This document shows positions 1 through 4,627 of a stretch of DNA of 7,045 bases, piece by piece. The stretch is from the NCBI GenBank assembly GCA_946544695.1, contig CAMNMO010000144.1:1-7045 (forward strand). The letters run 5' to 3'. Made by a program: the position numbers and the translations under genes. This stretch comes from an uncultured Ruminococcus sp. GTDB lineage: Bacteria; Bacillota; Clostridia; Oscillospirales; Ruminococcaceae. The stretch's first letter is position 1, and each line of letters begins with the position of its first letter. Under the pieces are notes generated by a model. The model was not told the origin of the DNA, made no database searches, and was given only the letters and a program-made list of their open reading frames with translations.

Positions 1-2
1 AG

Positions 3-899
3 GAGAAGGGCTGCATCTATCTGTTTGAAGCAAGCGTCGGCGGCGGCATACCGATAATCAGACCGCTCTACAAGTGCCTGGCAGGTAACGAGATACAGCA
101 GATCTCGGGCATACTCAACGGCACCACAAACTTCATACTTTCCAAGATGATAAAGGATCAGATGAGCTTTGAGGACGCACTCAAGCTGGCTCAGCAGCTG
201 GGCTATGCAGAGGCTGACCCCACCGCAGACGTTGAAGGCGAAGATGCATGCCGCAAGATCTGCATACTGGGCTCACTGGTATACGGCAAGCATATTTACC
301 CCGAAATGGTACACAAGTCGGGCATCACACGCATCACACTGGACGATGTTGAGTATGCTGACAACGCAGGCTATGTCATCAAGCTGATAGCTTCCGCAAA
401 GAGACTTGACGACGGCAGTCTCAGCGCTATCGTTTGCCCCAGACTGGTGCCTAAGGGCAACATGCTGGCAAGCGTTGACGATGTTTACAACGCTGTCAGC
501 GTAACAGGCGACGGCGTGGGCGATGTTCTGTTCTACGGACAGGGCGCAGGCAAGCTGCCCACAGCTTCCGCAGTTGTAGGCGATATCATCGACTGCCTGA
601 GACATCAGGGCAGATCGCTGGGCATACACTGGGAGGAGTCCAAGAAGGACGAAAAGTTCGTTGTAAGGTACAAGGACACAAACTGCTCCATGTATGTCAG
701 ACTGAAGGGTGCAGATGTTCAGGCGCTGAAGCCTTCCATCTCCGAGATGTTCGGCAAGCTGATGTACATCGAGCGTGCTAACCGCCCCGATGATGAACTG
801 GCATTCATCACACCCAACATGGTAGAGAGCGACATCGACGCAAACCTGACCATTCTCTCACACTCGGCAGAGATAGCAAGCAAGATCAGAATGTTCTGA
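3..899 (+). CDS. hom: Homoserine dehydrogenase, C-terminal part (5' end outside window)
   Basis: This enzyme reduces aspartate semialdehyde to homoserine with NAD(P)H in the cytoplasm, at the branch leading to threonine and methionine. About 298 codons are visible. The reading frame is open from base 3, and the N-terminal Rossmann domain (roughly 100-130 residues) lies upstream of the window. Visible signatures are FEASVGGGIPII and GILNGTTNFIL, then GYAEADPTADVEGEDACRK. In the last, the Glu (codon 210-212), Asp (243-245) and Lys (255-257) correspond to the substrate-binding and catalytic E208, D219 and K223 of the yeast enzyme. About 85 residues after the catalytic domain resemble the ACT-like regulatory tail of Bacillus-type enzymes, so feedback control by threonine is likely but inferred. 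Every lysine codon I read here is AAG, unlike the neighbours, which suggests high expression. The stop is TGA, followed by a hairpin terminator. Confidence 0.96.
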   Translation, partial: EKGCIYLFEASVGGGIPIIRPLYKCLAGNEIQQISGILNGTTNFILSKMIKDQMSFEDALKLAQQLGYAEADPTADVEGEDACRKICILGSLVYGKHIYPEMVHKSGITRITLDDVEYADNAGYVIKLIASAKRLDDGSLSAIVCPRLVPKGNMLASVDDVYNAVSVTGDGVGDVLFYGQGAGKLPTASAVVGDIIDCLRHQGRSLGIHWEESKKDEKFVVRYKDTNCSMYVRLKGADVQALKPSISEMFGKLMYIERANRPDDELAFITPNMVESDIDANLTILSHSAEIASKIRMF

Positions 900-907
900 T
901 AATAATT

Positions 908-941
908 AAAGCCGCAGGACCCGGTGTTCTGCGGCTTTTTT
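908..941. terminator. Bidirectional Rho-independent terminator between hom and the DUF3592 gene
   Basis: Bases 911-920 pair with 926-935 (10 bp, one G-U pair, loop CCGGT), and flanking A-T pairs extend the stem. On the plus strand six T follow, which ends hom. On the minus strand the stem is followed by TTTAATTATTAT, weaker but usable for the convergent gene that stops at 953. Confidence 0.9.
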
Positions 942-952
942 ACTGCCTGTCT

Positions 953-1507
953 TTATACGGACTGTTTGTCTTTCTTATTTTCGGGCTTTTTCTTGTCACG
1001 CATTATATAGACCAGCCACCCCTTAAATAACAGCATGACCGCCCCGAAAGCCGTCGGCAAGATGCCGACTATTATCAGGTCTGCGGAAGTTCCCTCGACA
1101 TAGTAGTCGTGACCGTCGGGGTCGTAATATACCGTTGCACTATCGCCCTTTTTAAAGCCACTGCTTTCGAGATATATGTCATGTACAGGGCATTTGCTGT
1201 CATTTACCTCTATATAAACGTGATATGTGCTGATATATTCTGTCCAGCCCCTTCTTGTACGGTGTATTCTCCCGGACGTTTTTACATCGGTCACATAGCC
1301 CTCGGCTCGGGCTGTACATTTTTTTCTGAGTTCATATTCCTTTTTCAGATAGTTTATGCCGACTCCCGCAAGCACAAGGTCAAAGATCACCAAAACCGCA
1401 AGAATGATCCTGCCTGCCAGCTTCGCTCTCTTTTTTTGCTTAGCTTCCAGTTCGTGCCTCTGAGCTTCCTGCCTCTGCCTTTCTTTTTTCTTTCTTCTGT
1501 TCGCCAT
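953..1507 (-). CDS. Small two-helix membrane protein with DUF3592-like extracytoplasmic domain
   Basis: The 184-residue product starts with a very basic, Gln/Glu-rich stretch (about 1-30) that may form a short charged helix or coiled coil. A first membrane helix follows at about 31-53. A soluble domain of about 85 residues ends in GDSATVYYDPDG, the G-x-x-V-x-V-Y-Y-D-P pattern typical of DUF3592 proteins. A second helix lies at about 144-166, followed by a lysine-rich tail. By the positive-inside rule both termini should be cytoplasmic and the domain outside. The function is not known. An ATG five codons further upstream (1522) was rejected: it would lie about six bases from the predicted transcription start and has no ribosome site, whereas GGGGTG precedes the ATG at 1507 by 5 nt. 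The gene stands alone, convergent with hom and with its own promoter. Confidence 0.85.
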   Translation of the reverse strand: MANRRKKKERQRQEAQRHELEAKQKKRAKLAGRIILAVLVIFDLVLAGVGINYLKKEYELRKKCTARAEGYVTDVKTSGRIHRTRRGWTEYISTYHVYIEVNDSKCPVHDIYLESSGFKKGDSATVYYDPDGHDYYVEGTSADLIIVGILPTAFGAVMLLFKGWLVYIMRDKKKPENKKDKQSV

Positions 1508-1512
1508 TTTTA

Positions 1513-1518
1513 CACCCC
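1513..1518 (-). promoter_or_regulatory. Ribosome binding site deciding the start of the DUF3592 gene
   Basis: GGGGTG on the minus strand, five bases before the ATG at 1507. No comparable site precedes the in-frame ATG at 1522, so this site supports the shorter protein. Confidence 0.65.
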
Positions 1519-1533
1519 GCATTTTATGAGTTT

Positions 1534-1562
1534 AGTATATCACCGCAGAATGAGGTTGTCAA
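1534..1562 (-). promoter_or_regulatory. Sigma-A promoter of the DUF3592 gene
   Basis: On the minus strand, TTGACA (1562-1557) and TATACT (1539-1534) are separated by exactly 17 bases. The predicted transcript starts near 1527, giving a leader of about 20 nt. Confidence 0.88.
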
Positions 1563-1682
1563 GTATATGCATCAATGCTGTCCTTCCCCTGTTTACAGCG
1601 GGGAAAGGTCATATCGACCCGATATCTGCTCGTTATAAAGGCTGTTCGGGGCGATGTGCCAAAGGGATAAGGATATTATGTA
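1563..1682. other. Divergent intergenic region with two inverted repeats
   Basis: This stretch separates two back-to-back consensus promoters and contains no credible gene. It holds an imperfect inverted repeat at 1582-1608 (CCTT-CCC-CTG against CAG-GGG-AAGG with small bulges) and a perfect one at 1611-1625 (ATATCG, 3-base spacer, CGATAT). Both lie upstream of both promoters, so neither should be in the two main transcripts. They could be protein-binding sites for shared control, but no known operator consensus is recognised. Confidence 0.4.
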
Positions 1683-1711
1683 TTGACAGCGCAGTCTGTT
1701 CATGATATAAT
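1683..1711 (+). promoter_or_regulatory. Consensus sigma-A promoter of the 1894 acetyltransferase gene
   Basis: TTGACA (1683-1688), a 17-base spacer and TATAAT (1706-1711), with an extended -10 TGA directly in front. Every position of both hexamers matches consensus. The predicted transcription start is near 1718, so the mRNA carries a leader of about 176 nt before the gene. Confidence 0.92.
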
Positions 1712-1717
1712 GATAAA

Positions 1718-1754
1718 TGACATTATCCGCCGTATCGGATAAGCGGTGATGTCA
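1718..1754 (+). promoter_or_regulatory. Hairpin at the predicted 5' end of the acetyltransferase mRNA
   Basis: TGACAT (1718-1723) pairs with ATGTCA (1749-1754). Inside it, TA/TG and CCGC (1727-1730)/GCGG (1743-1746) continue the helix with one bulged T, about 12 bp in all around a 12-base loop. An alternative inner hairpin, TTATCCG (1723-1729) with CGGATAA (1736-1742), competes with it. The hairpin begins at the predicted transcription start. It could protect the 5' end, be part of a sensor, or at DNA level be a repressor site. No T run follows, so it is not a terminator. Confidence 0.5.
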
Positions 1755-1778
1755 CATAAATTTTAAGGAGTGCATTGT

Positions 1779-1814
1779 TTGTATAACTTTGGTAAAACGG
1801 AGATAGCAGACTGA
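1779..1814 (+). CDS. Possible leader peptide ORF, 11 codons (speculative)
   Basis: AAGGAG at 1765-1770 is a good ribosome site with no annotated gene behind it. Eight bases later a TTG codon opens MYNFGKTEIAD and ends at TGA (1812-1814). A GTG at 1770 in the same frame overlaps the ribosome site and is less likely. The stop codon overlaps the first base pairs of the hairpin at 1813-1851, a position where a terminating or stalled ribosome would cover the upstream arm. The peptide is too short to recognise, and TTG is an uncommon start. The coding call is tentative and rests on the ribosome site and the geometry. Confidence 0.25.
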   Translation: MYNFGKTEIAD

Positions 1815-1887
1815 TCGGAAGGTCAGCCATACTTTCCCGGACCTTCCGATCCTGTATCAGATACGAAACAACATATATATCGGGAGG
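1813..1887 (+). promoter_or_regulatory. Candidate translational switch: two arms compete for one anti-RBS segment
   Basis: GATCGGAAGGTC (1813-1824) pairs perfectly over 12 bp with GACCTTCCGATC (1840-1851) around a 15-base loop. The downstream part CCTTCCGAT (1842-1850) can instead pair over 9 bp (one G-U) with ATCGGGAGG (1879-1887), which includes the ribosome binding site of the acetyltransferase gene. The first fold leaves the ribosome site free and the second hides it. A small GTAT/ATAC hairpin (1854-1864) lies between. No T run follows 1851, so control of translation fits better than termination. I recognise no known riboswitch or T-box motif. The pairing is seen directly; the switching role is inferred. 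Confidence 0.5.
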
Positions 1888-1893
1888 ATACAA

Positions 1894-2517
1894 ATGAATA
1901 ACTATATCATACGTTCTGAAAAAACAAGCGACCACAGAAACACCGAAGACCTCGTCCGTGAGGCTTTCTGGAATGTCTACCGCCCCGGGTGCAGCGAACA
2001 TTACGTTCTGCATGTACTGAGAGACGACCCCGCATTCGTGAAAGAACTGAACTTTGTGATGGAACAGCATGGCAGGCTTATCGGACAGAACATCTTTGTC
2101 AGGACCGTTATAAATGCCGATGACGGCAGGGATATCGAGGTGCTGACGATGGGACCTATATGCATAAGCCCCGAACTTCAGCACAAGGGTCTGGGCAGGG
2201 CACTGCTGGACTATTCTGTGAAAAAAGCCCGTGAAATGGGCTTCGGCGCAGTTCTGTTCGAGGGGAACATAAACTTCTATGGCAAGTGCGGATTTGACTA
2301 CGCCCGGAAATTCGGCATACGCTACCTCGACCTGCCCGACGGCGCAGACCAGTCATTCTTTCTCTGCAAGGAACTGGAAGAAGGCTTTCTTGACGGCGTG
2401 ACAGGTGTTTATCGGACACCACAGGGCTACTATGTGCCCGACGAGGAAGTCGAGGAGTTCGACAAAAGCTTTCCGCCTAAACAAAAGCTGAAACTGCCCG
2501 GACAGATATTCGGATAA
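1894..2517 (+). CDS. GNAT family N-acetyltransferase, YhbS-like (COG3153 type)
   Basis: The 207-residue cytoplasmic enzyme is predicted to transfer an acetyl group from acetyl-CoA to an amine; the substrate is not evident. The acetyl-CoA pyrophosphate loop is QHKGLG (96-101), preceded by the beta-strand GPICISPEL and followed by a helix to about residue 116. The second signature NFYGKCGF (127-134) is the Y-x-x-x-G-F motif of YhbS-type proteins. The C-terminal 50 residues (acidic, then KQKLKLPGQIFG) form an extension beyond the compact fold, as in other COG3153 members. GGGAGG at 1882-1887, six bases before ATG, fixes the start. The gene is monocistronic: it has its own consensus promoter, a long structured leader and a strong terminator. 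A resistance or detoxification role would fit such regulated expression but is only a guess. Confidence 0.9.
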   Translation: MNNYIIRSEKTSDHRNTEDLVREAFWNVYRPGCSEHYVLHVLRDDPAFVKELNFVMEQHGRLIGQNIFVRTVINADDGRDIEVLTMGPICISPELQHKGLGRALLDYSVKKAREMGFGAVLFEGNINFYGKCGFDYARKFGIRYLDLPDGADQSFFLCKELEEGFLDGVTGVYRTPQGYYVPDEEVEEFDKSFPPKQKLKLPGQIFG

Positions 2518-2522
2518 AACAC

Positions 2523-2556
2523 AGCCCGAGGGTGTGCATGCACCTTCGGGCTTTTT
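2523..2556 (+). terminator. Rho-independent terminator of the 1894 acetyltransferase gene
   Basis: AGCCCGAGGGTG (2523-2534) pairs with CACCTTCGGGCT (2541-2552) over 12 bp with one G-U pair and a TGCATG loop, followed directly by a run of T to 2556. It lies six bases after the stop codon and insulates the gene from the operon downstream. Confidence 0.93.
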
Positions 2557-2573
2557 GCACACAGCATGCATAA

Positions 2574-2602
2574 TTGACAGCATTCAAAAATCGTGGTATA
2601 AT
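2574..2602 (+). promoter_or_regulatory. Consensus sigma-A promoter of the trmN6-to-htrA operon
   Basis: TTGACA (2574-2579), a 17-base spacer and TATAAT (2597-2602) with an extended -10 TGG. The predicted start is near 2609, giving a leader of about 30 nt. It begins only 17 bases after the preceding terminator. Confidence 0.93.
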
Positions 2603-2625
2603 CAAACTCAGGGCAACTTTGCACG

Positions 2626-2631
2626 AAAGGA
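2626..2631 (+). promoter_or_regulatory. Ribosome binding site of the TrmN6-like gene
   Basis: AAAGGA sits before two adjacent in-frame ATG codons, four bases before the one at 2636 and seven before the one at 2639. The spacing favours the second, but the two starts differ by only one residue. Confidence 0.6.
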
Positions 2632-2638
2632 CGATATG

Positions 2639-3373
2639 ATGGAATATACCGACTTTACATTTGAATCGCTGGGCGACGGCATAGAGATATGCATTTCAGA
2701 CGAACACCGCTTCGGTACTGACGCTTTCCTGCTGGCGGATTTTGCGCAGGCAAGGCGCAAGGATATCTGTGCTGACTTCTGCACGGGCAGCGGCATCATC
2801 GCCATGCTGTTATACAAAAATTATAGACCCAGGCTGACCTACGCACTGGAGATACAGGAGAAGGCTCACGAACAGCTGAAAGTCTCCCTCAAAAAGTCAA
2901 AGATAGACAGCATCGTCCCCGTACTCGGTGACCTGAAAGACTGGCGGGCAGAAAAAGAACTTGACCTGATAACCTGCAACCCGCCCTACAAGATAAACAA
3001 CACAGGCGAGAAAAATGACAGCGAGGCAGTTTCCATAGCAAGACATGAAATGATGTGCACCGTCGATGATGTTTGCGCTGCGGCTAAGCGCAGCCTGAAA
3101 TTCGGCGGGCGGCTGTGCCTTTGCAACCGCCCCGAACGTCTTTGTGACATAATGACAGCAATGCGTTCAAACGGCATCGAACCGAAACGGCTGCGCACTG
3201 TTCACAAGAACCCCGAATGTCCCCCGTGGCTGATACTGGTGGAGGGACGCAAGGGCGGCAGGAATTTTTTGCAGATAGAAAAGCCGCTGTACGTGCGTTC
3301 GGCTGACGGCGGGCTTTCTGCGGAGATGAACAGGATATATCACCTTGACGAAACGGGTGAACGGAATGGCTGA
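2639..3373 (+). CDS. TrmN6/YfiC-like tRNA (adenine-N6) methyltransferase
   Basis: The 244-residue cytoplasmic class I methyltransferase uses S-adenosylmethionine. E. coli TrmN6 makes m6A at position 37 of tRNA1(Val), and this is the closest known family. HRFGTDAFLLADF (23-35) is the typical N-terminal family motif, FCTGSGI (47-53) is the SAM-binding loop, and NPPY (114-117) is the catalytic motif for methylating an exocyclic amino group. Length matches the family. The frame stays open upstream to an ATG at 2534, but that codon lies inside the previous terminator and ahead of the promoter, so the start is here or one codon earlier (2636). It is the first gene of the operon and overlaps the next by 8 bases. 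The tRNA target in this organism is inferred from homology; other small RNA or protein substrates are possible. Confidence 0.88.
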   Translation: MEYTDFTFESLGDGIEICISDEHRFGTDAFLLADFAQARRKDICADFCTGSGIIAMLLYKNYRPRLTYALEIQEKAHEQLKVSLKKSKIDSIVPVLGDLKDWRAEKELDLITCNPPYKINNTGEKNDSEAVSIARHEMMCTVDDVCAAAKRSLKFGGRLCLCNRPERLCDIMTAMRSNGIEPKRLRTVHKNPECPPWLILVEGRKGGRNFLQIEKPLYVRSADGGLSAEMNRIYHLDETGERNG

Positions 3374-4112
3374 TATAAGAAAAGCCGACAGCAGCGTTTA
3401 CGGCAGCTTTTCGGCGTTTGCAGAAGCCGTCCCCTTCGGGCGGGTATATCCGCTTTCCATGACAGATGGCAGGCAGTCGGGCGACATTTACACCGACGGC
3501 AGGGCTGTGCTTTTTTGGCATCACTGCGGTTTCGGCTGTATCTCGGACGATGCGGACAGCGCTTTTATCGACGGCGTATACCGCCTGATGAAAAACGGCG
3601 GCAGACGGCTGGTCATATTTGCTGACAAAAAGCTGAAGGAACAGTTTAGCTGCTTTGAGGATATAACGGCTGAACGCAGGCTTTTCTTTGAGTTTCCCGA
3701 TAACGCTCCCGCACCCGCATATAAGCTGTCCGACGGTTTTGATATGTCCGTTTTGGACAACAGGCTGATACCTCAGCTGACAGGGCGGATAGTGCCCGCT
3801 TTCTCATGGGAGGACGACAGGCAGTTCCTGAAAAACGGATACGGCTGCTGTGTCACTTGCGACGGCAAGCCCTGTGCGTGGGCATTTTCGGCAGCTGTGG
3901 GCGGCGATGACGTTGATATCGGCGTGGAGACAGCCCCCGAATTTCAGCGCAGGGGTCTGGCATACTGTGCGGCAGCTGATATGACAGACCGCATATTAAA
4001 GCAGGGCAAAAAGCCTGTATGGGCGTGTCACGAGGGCAACAGGGCTTCTGCGGGACTGGCTGAAAAGCTGGGATTTGTAAAAACAGGCGAATGCTTTGTT
4101 TTATATCGATAG
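3366..4112 (+). CDS. GNAT acetyltransferase, GNAT_acetyltran (ZmaR-like, PF12746) type
   Basis: The 248-residue product has a poorly conserved N-terminal half and a clear C-terminal GNAT core. The acetyl-CoA loop is QRRGLA (194-199) after the strand DIGVETAPEF. It is followed by KPVWACHEGN and LAEKLGF (231-237), the pattern of PF12746, the family of the zwittermicin A resistance protein ZmaR. Substrate unknown. Three in-frame starts exist: TTG 3345, GTG 3357 and ATG 3366. The ATG is preferred because it is a standard codon with GGTGA (3356-3360) five bases ahead. It overlaps the end of the methyltransferase gene by 8 bases, which suggests translational coupling. Whether it acts on small molecules or on a tRNA- or ribosome-linked target, as the operon might suggest, cannot be told from sequence. 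Confidence 0.86.
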   Translation: MADIRKADSSVYGSFSAFAEAVPFGRVYPLSMTDGRQSGDIYTDGRAVLFWHHCGFGCISDDADSAFIDGVYRLMKNGGRRLVIFADKKLKEQFSCFEDITAERRLFFEFPDNAPAPAYKLSDGFDMSVLDNRLIPQLTGRIVPAFSWEDDRQFLKNGYGCCVTCDGKPCAWAFSAAVGGDDVDIGVETAPEFQRRGLAYCAAADMTDRILKQGKKPVWACHEGNRASAGLAEKLGFVKTGECFVLYR

Positions 4113-4129
4113 TGGATAAGGAGTAACGG

Positions 4130-4603
4130 ATGACATACAGTATAAGAAAATTAAGACCCGAGGAATACGGGCTTCTTGAGGACTTTTTATACAACGCCAT
4201 ATTTATCCCCGAGGGCACACCGCTGCCGCCGAGGGAGATAGTGAAACGACCCGAATTGCAGCTTTATATCAAGGATTTCGGCAGCGGCAGGGCTGACTTT
4301 GCACTGTGCGCCGAGACCGACGGGAAAGTCGTGGGGGCTGCATGGGTGCGCATAATGGACGACTACGGTCACATCGACGACGATACGCCGTCCTTTGCCA
4401 TATCGCTGTACAAGGAATACAGGGGGCAGGGCATGGGCACAGCACTAATGCGTTCAATGCTGGGTGAGCTGAAAAATGCGGGCTTTACGCAGGCATCACT
4501 GGCGGTGCAGAAGCAGAATTACGCTGTTAAGATGTATAAAAAAGTCGGCTTTGAAACAGTGGACGAAAATGATGAGGAATTCATCATGCTGTGTAAACTG
4601 TAA
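4130..4603 (+). CDS. GNAT family N-acetyltransferase (Acetyltransf_1 type)
   Basis: This compact 157-residue GNAT protein consists almost wholly of the catalytic fold. RGQGMG (98-103) is the acetyl-CoA loop, and LAVQKQNYAVKMYKKVGF (124-141) is the classic motif B with Asn130 and Tyr136. The N-terminal part, with EDFLYNAIFIPEG (17-29) and RPELQLYIKDFG (40-51), recalls a widespread uncharacterised group of Firmicutes acetyltransferases. It sits directly before tsaD, where many bacteria carry rimI (acetyltransferase of ribosomal protein S18), but its N-terminal half does not look like RimI, so I do not use that name. AAGGAG (4118-4123), six bases before ATG, sets the start. The gap from the preceding gene is 17 nt. 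Confidence 0.88.
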   Translation: MTYSIRKLRPEEYGLLEDFLYNAIFIPEGTPLPPREIVKRPELQLYIKDFGSGRADFALCAETDGKVVGAAWVRIMDDYGHIDDDTPSFAISLYKEYRGQGMGTALMRSMLGELKNAGFTQASLAVQKQNYAVKMYKKVGFETVDENDEEFIMLCKL

Positions 4604-4627
4604 ATATCTGATATAGGAGAATCCAAC

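Noticed and set aside
1109..1705. Plus-strand open frame of 198 codons opposite the DUF3592 gene
   Set aside because: It is antisense to a gene with its own promoter, ribosome site and recognisable domain. It also runs through both divergent promoters and its Phe/Cys-rich product resembles nothing.
1813..1851. Rho-independent terminator (transcription attenuator) before the 1894 gene
   Set aside because: The hairpin is strong but is followed by CTGTATCAG with no T run, so translation control is the better reading.
1718..1893. T-box or another known riboswitch in the leader
   Set aside because: I found no T-box sequence (AGGGTGGNACCGCG type) and no hallmark of common classes such as SAM, TPP, glycine or ZTP elements. 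A covariance-model search with Rfam would be decisive.
1723..2184. Minus-strand open frame over the leader and the 5' half of the 1894 gene
   Set aside because: It is a shadow of a clear GNAT gene. I saw no ribosome site or promoter for it on that strand.
2535..2569. Repeated GCATGC motifs around the terminator and before the operon promoter
   Set aside because: Two short palindromic hexamers in a short intergenic stretch are easily due to chance. One is simply the terminator loop, and no regulator site is implied.
2534..2638. Upstream extension of the TrmN6-like gene to the ATG at 2534
   Set aside because: The codon lies inside the previous gene's terminator and upstream of the promoter at 2574-2602, so it is not in the mRNA from that promoter. 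The extra residues do not fit the family.
3084..3524. Minus-strand open frame of 146 codons across the methyltransferase/GNAT junction
   Set aside because: It is opposite two well-supported overlapping genes. Its product has low-complexity Arg/Ser/Pro composition typical of shadow frames.
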